Assembly (NCBI RefSeq): GCF_021134715.1
Contig: NC_060026.1
Coordinates: forward strand, 9,539,001 to 9,603,000
Length of the DNA: 64,000 nt
Origin: Daphnia pulex
Taxonomy: Eukaryota; Arthropoda; Branchiopoda; Diplostraca; Daphniidae
Direction of reading: 5' to 3'
Below are positions 36,601 to 49,030 of this stretch, in pieces. Numbering within the stretch: position 1 is the first letter of the stretch; the number at the start of each line of letters is the position of its first letter. A program made the position numbers and the translations under genes. Under the pieces are notes generated by a model, which ran no database searches, was not told the DNA's origin, and saw nothing but the letters and a program-made list of their open reading frames with translations.

Positions 36601-39600
36601 TGGAGTCTGATGGGGTCTCTGGTCCCGTTCCAGTCACTTGATATGCTAATGCGCGGAGAGATTACGGTGAATCAAACGTTTTAGAGGTGAAACGATTCAG
36701 GCGTGAATGCTGCTGCTGCCGCGTCGCGTTTCAACGTGAAATACATGAAATCAATTCAGCGGATAATTTCATTCCATTTTCAACTTTTTCAAAGGTGTTT
36801 TTTTCTCCTTTTATATCCAGTCAGCCTATACGTACATTGCATTAGCATAGACGTGGGGGGAAAAAAAGCTCGCTAGCTTTGAACGCGTGAATCCATTTAT
36901 TGATGCGCTGACGTAGATTCCGGCCGACTGGGACCGTGTCTTTGTCAGTTGCCGGGCCCTAGTTGCTGCTGCTGCTGCTACTGCGCCACTCATCTCTTCC
37001 ATCAACCCCAGGGTATTGTTCTATTCTTTCCTTGATATAATCCAGCAGCAGCCCAACCGTTTTTCGGCCTTTTTTTCTTCTTCCTGTTTTCTTCTTTGGT
37101 TGACGGTGTCGTCTTCACCTCTTCATTCATCGCGCCCGTCTCAAACGGAGCGAATGGCCCACATCGTCGTCGCCTCAAGAGTCTGCACACACGGGCGACG
37201 TGGGTCTCTATAGCAAATAGGGCGCGTCAAGTGAGGCATCAGTAGTCGGCGGCACACACACACGCACACGCCCGCTGCTTATAAGAATAATGTGTCCGTG
37301 TGTCTTTTGACTTTGCCAGCAGCTGGCGACGCCCTCGCTGAATGATGTACGTTTAATAGGTTTTGATCAGATCGTTTTTCTTATGTGTGTGTGTGTCTCA
37401 TCTCCCGCCGGCGAAAAGAAAAAGTAAGGGGGGAAATAGCCGCAAAAACTGTCATCGTTTGTTATACATATCAAATGACTCTTGAACATTTTGTTTTGCA
37501 TTTTAGAGTGAATATATCAAAGGATAAAATATGCACAAAGGAGTGGGGAGTGATACTATTGGCCCGTGTGGGCTGCTGCTATACATTTCGTGCAATATCT
37601 GTCGGTTGGGTATATAAGAATGGGTGGGGTGTTGGTCTATGATATAACACGGTCCTGATTCATTGAATGGGAGGAGGAGGAGTGCAGCACAGGGCCGTTT
37701 GTTTGGACGAGGAGCGAATATGATTCTGCCTTAGAGCCGCTGCTATCTCTATAAATAAGAGTGTAGAGATGTTGTTGTATTTATAGATTTATAGTGTGGA
37801 CAGGGCAGCTGCGTCAGATGGCCGTAGAGAGAGAGAGAGACGGGCGGGAAAAATAAGTGTCACGGCGGTATAGGTCAGTTGTCGCCGAGACTTTTTCTTA
37901 TCCGGGCAGCGCACGCAAAATAAAGAGGCGGCAGCAAGGCACGGCACGGCACGCGCCGTTTCTCACACTCTATCAACACACGCACGCATACTATGAGCAT
38001 AATATAACGCACCCTTCTTCTTCTTCTTCTTCTTCTTTTTTTGGACCCGCCGGAATAAATCTAAAGCCCAAAGGCCGTGTTATATCGACGTTGCCTCAAA
38101 AAGAAGAAAAACAAAACATCCACAAACATCCACCAAATGGCTGACATAAGAAAAGAATTTTGTTTTTTTGTTTTTTTGGAAGAAAAGAATGAATGACAGC
38201 TTTAGAATATACCCCCACAGGGCTCATCAAGTAAATACTTTGGGTGAACAGGAACTTGTTATCTCTTTGTCTCCTCTCCATTCTTTTGCATTGGGGGAGG
38301 GGAGAAAGAAAGAAAAAATAAAAGCGGAGCAAGAGGGGCTGCTCCGTCGGATCATAATAATACATTATGGTTCGTCTATTTCCATCCAGACAATTCTTCT
38401 GACTCTTTTTCCCACGTTTCTTTTTTTGTTTTCTTCTTCTAGGCTAGACATAACACGGAGAACATTTATTTGTATTGGATTCAAAGTGTTTTCTCAAAGA
38501 GGGGGAGAGCCTCTATAAATGGATAGGATAAAGTGTAGAAAAAGAAAAAGAAGAACTTGATTTTATTCGTTTTCTATTATTGCGGAGATGGAGACGTTGG
38601 ATTTGATTATTTCACCCATTTCTCTCTCTCTCGTGAATTGGACGGGCTGCATGTCCAGCCAGTCTATACACTATATGAGCCGAGAAGAAAAGAATATACA
38701 TAGAACTGATGGTACATTCGTCTCCATTGCTTTATACGACTCCTTGCCCAAGACCGGACAAGGAGAATGGCTGGTTTTTCTTTAGAAAATCAAGATAAAG
38801 GATCTTCTGTGTATGTGGGCAAGAGAGAGAAACTGGCCGGCAAAGTCAGAGCTATTATATAGGAGAGAATCGACAGGCATCTAGTTGGTTGGAGCACTGT
38901 AGTGTCGCTCAGTCTGTACGGCCACAACACGACACAGCGACTATAGAGGAACTATTCTGTATCTCTCGCATTCAGTTGGTATGTACAGCCAACATAAATC
39001 TGGCCGAGTGCAAATCCCCAAAATGGTGCGCGCTATGTGGCTATTCGACAATCGGCACGCTCTCTCTACGGTTTGCTGAGACGTCCGGCCGACCCATCAG
39101 TCTCAACGTCGGGATGAATCAAACCCGACCACTTTTGATATACGTAAACCCCAAAATATATTTTTTTGTGTCTCTTATTCTTTTTTTGATTTTCCATTCA
39201 GCAGCTTTCAACTTGGAAAATCTTATTCTTATTTTCATTCCACGTCTGGAATTGCTGCTGCGCATGATGTCATAGACGCCGAGAATCGACTTTTCACGCA
39301 GGAATTTCTATAGATGAAAAATGGGTCGACAGAGTGTTTCGCCATTTCGACAACAAAAGAACGAAAGAAAAAGAAAAGAAGAAAAAAACCCCCTCAAAAG
39401 GTGGACTCCTCGAATGATCCCCCCGCCAATTTGCAGCTGTAAACACAGAACGGCCAGGCAATTTTGTCCTGTACAACCCACACAGCAGAGTGTGTTTTCG
39501 ATATACTTCACCATGTTTGGCCAAAGTTTTCTTCTTCGGGATGGTTGCGGGAAGAGAGAGAGAGGAAAGAAAAAAACCCATTGACGTGTGGAAGATTAAG

Positions 39601-42600
39601 AGGGCGTTACCTTTTGGGCTGAAGTGAAAGAGTAGCTAATCATAGCCCACTCATTTTCAGGTGATAAAAAAAAATAACAAACTCTCGTCTATGCAGAAAC
39701 GGAACTTGAATCAACTCTCGACTCCTTGAAATTTTATTGATTTTCTCCCTTTTGTAATAATATGACGAGAAAATTCTATATCTCTGTGCCAACTCCGACA
39801 ATTCCCCCCAAAGCCATTTTCCATGCGGAATGAATGCGCTGTTGAAGGTTGCAAAATCCATTGATATTCATATAGTGGATCGTAAAAAAAGGAGGAAAAA
39901 GAAGCAAGAAAGAAAAAGAAGAAAATAAAAGCTGTTAAAGTTGAATGTTTCGCGATTCTCTGACATTTCTTTTTTTTTCTTCTTTAAAAAAAATGCCAAT
40001 GTACGAGATAGTCGAGTCGTCGTCTATATTGCCGAGTATTTTATTCAAATCGACGGACTTGTGGTGAGGATAAAAGCGGCAGAGATGCCAGGAGCTTCAA
40101 ACTATATACATAGATCAAGAATAACCTTCTTTTGATCATAATAAGCTCCAGAGTTTTCGCCGGGATGGCTCTTATTCTCTCTCTATATATACACTCTGTG
40201 TTGTGTAAATAATGCAAATGCAATCCATTTTTATACTCTATTTCTAACAAGCCTTCCAGCAGATATATATTCCACCCCGAAATTGAATCATCAAACATTT
40301 TGTTTCCCTTCTTGTTGATCCAATCAACTGTTTATGGGCCTAGAATTATGCAAAGCGGTTCATCAACCGAGAAATAGAATGAAACTACGTCATCGTCGGG
40401 GAGGGCGCGGTCGTCATAGAGTTTATCAAAGAATTCATGCAAAGCAGCTATAGTGCTATACCTATTAAGGGACTCGTGAGAGAATTAAGCGAGAGACAAA
40501 ATGTCTAAAAACGTTTTACCATAGAGGTATAGAACCTATGGGATATAGAATGGCGTTCTTTATCCTCTTTTGTTTGATTGTAATACCCTTGTTTCGTTCG
40601 GGATTAAGTGTCCTCATCACGCTGGCGAAGGGAATAAGCGCTTGGAAATAAAAAGGGCAGCAGAACGAGGCTGGGCGCGATTGGCTGGCATAGCTAGCAT
40701 CAGCCCAGCACACCGCGCCCTGCTGTATATTCTATCTTTTGTTCGAGACGTTTTATTTTTTTCTTTTGCTTATTCCATGATTGTGTCCATAAAAAGAGCG
40801 AGCAGCTTCTGCGAGAGAGTCTTCGCGTGTCGAAATTCGGCAGTGACACCGTTTCTTTTATTCATGGCCGCTCAAATGGCCAACGCGTATTACACACACA
40901 ACAAAATGTCGTTGCGATGTTTGATGCTTATCGCCCGTTTTGGGGCGTTCCGTATATATCGCCAGAGCGCACAGACAAACTCTGGACACAATTTAACAAC
41001 CAACAAAAGAATATGGGAGGGCTGAAAAGAAGAGCATCATCGCAACACAACAGCAACCGCAAAACAGAGCCGCCTTATATTCTATATCTGGCTGGTATTA
41101 CAACCGCACCGCTCATCAGACAAAAGTTAGCGGTGCAATGGCGACTGCGAAATCATTGCAAAGAATCATTTCTTATCAGTATGCTGGGCAGAGAGTCAGC
41201 GCATTCCGACATGTTTTTATTATTGCCGTGCGGAATTATTGCGATGGAAATAAGAAAAGAAAAGAAAAGAAATAAATAAAGTCTTTCGTGAGTGGGCGCA
41301 TCTCACGGGTCAAAATAACCACAACGAAGGCAACCGCTTTACGCGTATAACAGCCGACAGACAGAGAGAGTCGTCAACTCAAATAACACGCGATGATGCT
41401 GTACATATAGACGCATTAGATTTGTTTTATTTATTCATTTCCAAGTGCCGCAGTCTTCTGTATGCAGATCACGACGCGGTTCCATCGCCGCATTGCTAGC
41501 CTGCCAGCAGCATCAGGCTGTGCTGTATCTTTATCCCCCCGCGCTTACCCATTCCACCCACGAATATATTTATATATAAGGCTAGATTATTCGGCTGTAT
41601 AACTATACTACTCAAAAAAACGGCTTCTAATATTATATGTATTCAATCCTTTTGGGCTGCTTCTATTCAACTTTTTTTTTTCTATTGAGCTGGTTTATTT
41701 TTTTGCGCTCATAAATATTGTGAAAGCTGCCCAGGATATAACTGTGGCATGAAATTCATTCACGAAACACTTTGGGAAAAATTCTCCGCTGCATACTTCA
41801 AGTTCACCGACTGTGGTGCACGTCTTGATGTATTTGATTTGACATCTCACTGTCATTTTTTCTTATTTTTCATTCCTCGTTGAAGAAAGATCGACGTCGC
41901 CGCGGGTCATGTAGTACAACGCAACAATTGTGCGACAGACACAGAAATTCTTTTTTATTTATTTTTTTATTTCTGTTGCCCCAACGAGATGACATTCCAA
42001 ATGCGAACCCACTCTTCTCGTCTTTCATGCCGTCGTCGTTCATATTATTATTAGTTTTTGACTGATAAAATGAAAATATACAAACAACAAACTCACGGAA
42101 TGTTTCGGCTGAATAGCATAGCTATTTGAAATTCGACGAACAACAAATAATATTTATAGCGTTTGTGCGATGCTGCATCCAAGATCTTTTGGAATAATAT
42201 GACCAAGCAAATATTGTATAGAGTATATACACAACTGCTTCACGCAATTCGAGCGCCGTCGTATCTATACCTTTCAACAATAGATACGAATGGCCTTCGG
42301 CGTTCGGCAGTATCGAACCTCACCTTTATGCATAGACAACACAACACGTCGTAGATGGAGCTGTGCGCGTCCGTCTGTAATCGGCGTGAGTCATCCGAAC
42401 TTGCGTAAACAATCAACAATCACAAGACAATAAGGTTTTTGAATCCGCCAATCGAGCCGAGTCGACTCGCAATAATAATATAATAAACGCGCTCTATAAT
42501 GAGTAGATTTCACGCCATTCAAAAGGAAAATATGGCCCGAATTTGTTTGGGTTTCCACAACATTTTCTTCTTCGTTATTTATGGCTTTCCTTTTATCTTG

Positions 42601-45600
42601 GCCTCTTTGGGACCATATACGTTTTTGTTTTCTTTTTAAGTTATATAGACTGAAATCATTTCACGTCGTGAGCGTGCGCGGACCCAGCCAACTAACGGGT
42701 CCGTCCAATGCGCTATCCAACACTTTTTTTTATCTCCTGATGACTATACAACCAAAACGCTGACATTGCAGCTTTTCTTTTTGCCAGCAACAATGAAGGT
42801 TGTTGCGTATACATACGGGAGAGGTTCAATCAATCTCAAACCATATGGTATAGAGAGAAAAAGTTTAAAACAAAAAGGCGGGAGAATAATAGTACTGCGT
42901 CACTGCTGCTGATATATATATTCCAGCAAACGTTGGTGCCGGGTTATTGCGTCGCAAAGGTGTGCGAGTGTGGTGCAAGAGTTTCTTCATTTTGGTTCTT
43001 GTATGTCCTCGCCTTATCTTTTACTACTCTTATAAATGTTCCTTGACTGTATAGTCTCGACTGTCAAATAGTAAGTGTCCTATACTGCCCAGGCGCCCAC
43101 TCAAGAGTCAACCTCTGCTGGTATACGTTGCCATTTGAAAAAAAAAAAAAAAAAAAATGAACGCCTTATTTACACGACAAATGGATGGGCCTTGGACTTG
43201 ACAGTTGGTAAATTTTGTCCCCGCAACTCTTATATAATCTTGATGGAAAACTGGAACAAACGCAAGTGAGGGAATTGGGTACGCTGTCACGAACTCCATG
43301 AGGCAGAACACAGTAGCTATAATAGACCACACGACAGATGTTGTCTGCCGACGATGGAAACCGAAAATGGAAAACTGGGCACAATGAGAGATGGAAACAA
43401 AATCCACAACGCATGACATCCAAGAACTATGGACTTTCAAATTGAATTTCAGCCAAAGTTTGAACATCAACGAAGAGATTTATTATTATATAAAGCTGGC
43501 TGATATAATAAATTCACTCCAAAGTCTACAGACACATTTTTTAAAAACAATCTAGACGAAGAGGAAAACTTGGTTTGTTCCACTAATTAACTTTTGATCA
43601 TGCATCCGAACCCAATTATGAATTGAAACTCGCTAAAAGCTAGCTAGCTATTTTTTATTCATATAGAAACATACACATATGCGCTGTGTGATTAAGCGCA
43701 AACAATCTTTAAAAAAAAACTGAATTTTGACTGAATTGTTGAATTCTAAGCGGATGATGCCAAAAAGTTGGCCGATGATGACGCACCACGTACGAAAAAC
43801 AGGGATGAGTATAAGAGTAGTTGCCTTCATCGAATATTCAAAAAAGCATCAGACTTTGGCCAAATTGATTATGGGCGAAGGACTGAAACTATTCGTCCTT
43901 GCAAGGACGCCGCCGTGTCGTCCTTTTCTATTCTGAAATGTGGAAATCGATAAATGCTGGCGACGCACACCCGATGGCCTTTTAAATAAAAAAAAAACAT
44001 TTTCGGGACGCCATCAGCATCAGACCGTCTTCTTCTTGAAGATATTGTGAGTCACCCGAAACGAAACAGGCTTGCCCATAATAATAATCAAACGTGCGTC
44101 CATCCTTTTCCGCCTTTCGGCTATTTCCTTATTCACGCAGCAAAGGTATATTACACCATGACATGAATAACGCAAGTGCGTTATCTATACACGCGCTGCT
44201 ACGTTATTGCGGTGATGCTTTCTCTCTCCCTCTCTCTCCTTGCAGCGTCCGCTTATTTCACTGTTAGCATCCGCCTGTCTCTCTCTGTCCCTGTTCTGTT
44301 CTGTTCTGTTCTGTTTTGTATGCACATGATGCGCGATACGATCTGGGGCAACGAACTGACTAAAAGGTCGGCTCACAGTATATCAAGGTGCGATCCAGAA
44401 ACGAGAGCGCATTGCGTCGCTTCCTGTTTCAAATATACCAATCAGAGAGTGCACACACCAGGCGGTGGGTTCACGGCTCTGGCGCTTTAGGCTCGTCATC
44501 GAAAATCAAAAGAGCCCGCGAAAGTCCGTTTCGGTGTCACATCTCTTAATCTACTACACTCTAACCCGATTTCGGTACACTTTTGGTTTTATTTTTGAAA
44601 TTCCCTTTTTTGTTATACACGCGCGCGTCGAGCGGATGTGTGTGCTCACTGTGACGCTTCACCGCAAAAAAACCCGATGCCGGCGCGACATATCTTCGCG
44701 AGTTTCCCTTTTAATTTCTTATCTGACGTGACTCCATTTCCTTCTCTTTTGTAGAGTTCACGTCTCCTAGAATATTTTTTTTTTATAAGTGGAGAAAAAT
44801 AACGAAGGAAATTGCCGACACTTTTTTGTCCCTCCAAAGTGCCCAAATTCTTTGGAAAAAAAGAAATCTCGAAACAATATTTCATTGCTGGAAAGAAAAA
44901 CAACGCTCGTGTGCACGGGTTGCTTTTGCTTATATAGAGTCCCTGGAACTCGACTGACTTTTCATTCCGTAATAATGACCGAGAATTCTTGACTGTCTGA
45001 CTGATTTCGTCGTTCGTGCGTCCATGTATTTGTCATTTATAAATCTAATTGAAATGCGCGCTACTACAAGGATATGCGGGACGTCAATCTATAAGCGAAC
45101 AGTGATCTTTTCCTTTTTGCCATGAAAATCCGATCCGATGTCGTGATGATGAAAGTTGACGCCGTCGATCGATAAACGAAATGTCACGGCAAACAATAAA
45201 GTGAGCTGATCAAATTCTCGGCTGACTGCCAATAATATATCGTATAGGCTTTATTTTCGTTCAGAAGTAAATCAGTTTCTCCCAGAAATGTTTAGAATAA
45301 AAACGAGAACTGATATAGACGAACGAGCGAAAACGAGTCGTGTGTATTCGCATGCGATGGCGCTGTAACTTCGTTCGTGCTCCGCATTTTTTGTGGCGCT
45401 TTTTTAAAAAAGAAAATTTGGCCTTTTGTTATTTCCAACTATGAATGCTTGAAAAATTTCATTATTCGGACGGCGATGAGACTTGAAAAACAAGAAAATA
45501 GCGTGCTGCAATTGTATTCGCAAAACATCAGCATAATATCGCTTATTATTATCCCATAGTGGCCAACGTGAATGTCCGCAATTACGCAATCTCCACGAAT

Positions 45601-48600
45601 AAAAATTAATACGAAATTTTTCGAATTTCTATTCAGCGAGATTTTACTGGGAATAAATCACGCGCTAAATAGGTAAATGTTATTTTTTTTTATGGGAAAA
45701 ATTTATCTTATTCAAATATATTATGAAGTCCATAAAAAAGAATTGAGTTGGTTCAAGTTCCCCGTTCTTGGATCTTTACGCGGTAGAAAAAACCACGACA
45801 CGGCCCCGTAGAAAATCTCGAAAATTTTATTTCATTGCACGAGTAATTAAATTTATAGCCTCGCGATGGGCTATACGCGCTGGAACTTTTACGTCCATTA
45901 AAAGTTATATAGCTGAGCCCAAACTTACTGTGAATCGCTTCATTAGTATAAAAAAAAGTATTCGAATAACGGCAAGATGGGCAGGCGATAAACGTAATTT
46001 ATACACTCTGTGTGTTGTATTCATTGGAATTCCTGGCCAAACTTTTGGCTGAATTTCTTGCACCAGCAGCAGCTGATTGGTGCAGTTTATTCAATAATAG
46101 CCACACCGTTATATATTTTCGCAACGGTCGCGGTCGTCATTGGTCCAGCACCCTTATGGACATTTTCGCCATTTGCAACATGATGCACGTACGCACCAGA
46201 TTTTCATCAAGTATTTGGCTTTATTGACAGTGAAAATCTAATTAATAATAACGCCCAGAGACACCCAGAATATTACTATATAGGAGGGCGACACACACAC
46301 ACATAGTGGGTCAGCAAATGGACGCGTGATTCAGCGGAGCGGTTCCGGTCGTCATCAGGTCCCTGTCCCGGCGCCTATAGTCTACTTATATACAGGGTGG
46401 GTGGTGGGGGGCTTGTCCGGTAATTGTCGTCGCTAGTTTCCGACCGAACAGGAATGAATCTTGTTTTCCACATCTCTCTTTTTCGTCTATTCCTAAAGAA
46501 TCCTTGCGAGTTACGAAGGGGAGACGCGAACGAATCAAAGAGACTCGGCGGCTGGACGGATTTCCGTGAATCGCGCCCGGCCGACTGGGGGGTCACGCGG
46601 ATGAGGCAACTGCCGTAAAAGAAGAAAAAAGAAAAAAAGTAGTCGACGGCGTATAAAAGACAACGCGATAGAGCTTCTCTTGTTTTCCCTCAATGCACCC
46701 AAGACGAACGAAGGGACAGCAACTTCTTCTTCTTAGTTCTTGTTATTGTCTGTCTCTTGTAGTCTTTCTTCAATCTATTCGCTCGGCAATCTGGGAGATA
46801 ACGCTCGGCTTTTCTCGGTCTAAAACTGATGTGTCGCTTTTAGCAAATTGTCATTATATTTACGGAGCCAAGTCACAGCGCGTTGGATCAGCACACAGGG
46901 CTGCTGTATACAAGGCTGGGCTGCAATCTCTATATGAATCAACTCCCTAACGCCAACAAAGGGAGAAGTTGTGTGTCTTTTTTCTGATTGGTGTTGACGT
47001 CACGTCGACAGAGACTCGCCCTTTTCACTCATCGTCTCCCCGTCGACAAAACCCTCGGACTTTCAATGTCACGCCAAAAGCTTTTGGCGTGTTCAGAGCA
47101 GACACACGTACCTATATTTAATCCCAAGTGGAAAACGGTTGCAACGCAATTTCGGGACACGATATTATATAGACACAATCAGCAGACTCCGAGAAAAACT
47201 CAACGTGTCGGGCAACGGAGGGGAGTTGACAGTCTATCCTACCACCACCGTCGAGTTGAAAGCTGTTGACTGTTGTATTGCACTTTTGCAGTTAAAAGAA
47301 ACGCCTCTCTCTTTTTGCTTTCCAGCATCTAACGGGCACAACACGAGACCCCAATTGAACGTGATGGATGACTTATTACTGCTACGGCGACGACGACTCA
47401 CTCCCGCCAGTCCATCCATTTCTCTCCCGCTCCCCTTTTTTTTCTTCTCCTCCTCCCGAACCGGCTATTTATTTATTTGTCACTATTATACATATATCTT
47501 TGTTTTGATTTTTTTCCAATTTTCTATTTTTTTTTTGCATACAGCCGAAAAAATTGGCATTTACCTTTGGAATCTTATGTATTCAAATGAGGAACGATCT
47601 CACATATGTAATGATCACAAGACATTTTCGCTTCTCTTTCGAGTAGAGAGAATAGGCGCGTTTATATTTATTTGACTGGGTGCGTGTGTGTGCGCGATGG
47701 AAACGAGGGGCGTTACCATCTTGACGTCACGGCGCCGTCTAAACTATTAATACAATAAATAAATAGAAAAAGAAGTCGATGAGGATGAAAACAACGTCTC
47801 TGCTGTGAATAGCCGAGCACGCTGCATTCACTATTTTTTTATTTTCTTTTTTTTCCTGAAACAAAAATTGGCCCTGTCCGTCAACCATCATTTACACACC
47901 CTTGTATAGATGCGTGTTGGCTAAGAGCCAGGTCCGCATACACCCTCGTCCCTTACACCCATTCTTTTCTTTGTCTCTCATCATCTTCAGCACGTCATTT
48001 TTATTTTTTGTTTGGTTATTACACTGCAGCATTTGTGTTGAAAGGTTCAACAAGACGAAAGAGTATATGTAGAGACCAAGAATTCTCCACGTCCACGTCA
48101 TATTATGTGCCACACGAACTCAATTGGCTCCGACGTCTATTTTATCGGAGACTTTTATTGCGCGATGAATATAACGACGATCGGGACGATTGAAACTCTT
48201 TGGATAAATGAGCTCCAACATTATACTATATAATATACTCTACATTGACTAGGCTGCTGGGCATATAAAAGGCCGTTGGCTGTTTTGACAATTCGGAGAA
48301 ACGACGAGATCTGTCTGTACAAACAGTTCGGCGTATGAAGTTTATCAAGTATGCGCAGGATAAACATATTGACAAGGCGGATGTAATACTCCCGCCATAT
48401 AAGGAGAGAAGGAGAATCATGATAATAAGCTACTATATAGATATATGTCTAATGTATAACGATATTAATACTGGACTTACACATGGTTTCGCCCAGGTAC
48501 CAGACGCCGGGAGTGGAATGCAGTTCGACGAAACCGGTCGGCAGGCAGATGAGGATGACTAGGAGGTCGGCAAGGGCCAAATTGACCAGGAAAATGTTGG

Positions 48601-49030
48601 TCGAATTGCGCAGATCTTTGCTGTGGGCGATGACGATGGGGACGAGGACGTTGCCGGTGATGCCCACCAGCAGGATGATGCTCATGATGGTCACGGTGGC
48701 GATGTAGGTCGACGTCGAGCCGGCCAGGTCGCCCTCCATGCCGCTCAGCGACGGACCGACGCTGGACAGCAAGTCGATCCCATCGCTGGGGTCGATCATG
48801 GTGACGGTGCTCAACCCGACGACGACGGCCGGGTCACCGACGCTTATTCCACCAGCCGACGACGACGACAGGGGACCTGATCCGACGTCGAGGCTGGATC
48901 CGCCGCCACTGCCGGCAGCGAACCAAAGACCCAGGCCGCTGCCGTCGATTCCTTCCGCATCTTCTCCCCAGGGCAGTAGGGTTGATGGAGTCGATCCATG
49001 GCCGATGCTCCCGTTCGTCACTTGCTCCAT
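21632..49030 (-). CDS. ETHR: Ecdysis-triggering-hormone-receptor-like GPCR, complete
   Basis: Rhodopsin-family neuropeptide receptor, plasma membrane, expected to couple to Gq/calcium. Exons complement(join(21632..22049, 23261..23611, 29177..29357, 48481..49030)), 1500 nt, 499 aa; every junction is GT-AG and phases close. Helices: TM1 109-135, TM2 144-167, TM3 from 185, TM4 228-245, TM5 273-297, TM6 361-386, TM7 398-421. Seen: KDLRNSTNIFLVNLALADL (TM2), Cys184 and Cys263 for the TM3-ECL2 disulfide, ERY at 208-210, ICQPLRAGYVCTKSRA (ICL2), RRQVVAMLGAVV and CLLPYR (TM6), NPILY at 416-420. These are the hallmarks of arthropod ETH receptors, close to TRH receptors; a related TRHR/neuromedin-U-like orphan is the alternative. 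The N-terminus is long (about 105 aa), Gly/Ser-rich, with one glycosylation site (NGS at 6). ICL3 has an Ala/Ser insert (311-326), and the tail an Asn/Thr/Ser run (451-466). Confidence 0.87.
22050..23260 (-). other. Receptor intron 3 (1.2 kb)
   Basis: Lies between the exon encoding TM5/ICL3 (donor AG|GTGACA) and the exon encoding TM6-7 (acceptor TATATAG). It contains an 18-base T run at 23196-23213 and no recognisable alternative exon. Confidence 0.75.
23612..29176 (-). other. Receptor intron 2 (5.6 kb)
   Basis: Separates the TM3-TM4 exon (donor AG|GTACAC) from the ECL2-TM5 exon (acceptor ACCGACAG). It is rich in CTATATA/TATAGG words (for example around 24790 and 25105-25125) and CAGCAG runs. 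ORFs of up to about 177 codons (28162-28695 plus, 25853-26296 minus) overlap on opposite strands and show no motifs. I found no second set of TM5-TM7 exons here. Confidence 0.7.
32195..32214. repeat. TTC trinucleotide microsatellite
   Basis: About seven TTC units in receptor intron 1. A similar CTT/TTC run lies at about 38012-38036. Confidence 0.85.
32418..32431. repeat. Homopolymer G run (14 bases)
   Basis: Uninterrupted G tract in receptor intron 1. Shorter G runs of about 11 lie at 56336-56346 and 61194-61204, both outside genes. Confidence 0.85.
43138..43157. repeat. Homopolymer A run (20 bases)
   Basis: Uninterrupted A tract in receptor intron 1. There is no retroposed gene 5' of it that I can recognise. 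Confidence 0.85.

Larger units (their letters stand above)
29358..48480 (-). other. Receptor intron 1 (19.1 kb)
   Basis: Donor ATG T|GTAAGT after the TM2/ECL1 codons, acceptor ACATGCAG before TM3. It carries many CTATATA, CAGCAG, TTC and GA microsatellite patches, and no nested gene that I can support. The longest open frame is 228 codons on minus (31441-32127), Pro/His/Ser-rich without motifs. The span could hold enhancers or small RNAs that cannot be read by eye. Confidence 0.7.

Noticed and set aside
47139..47675. 178-codon plus-strand ORF in receptor intron 1
   Set aside because: Half of it is a Phe/Ser-rich translation of T-rich sequence. No motif or splice context was seen.
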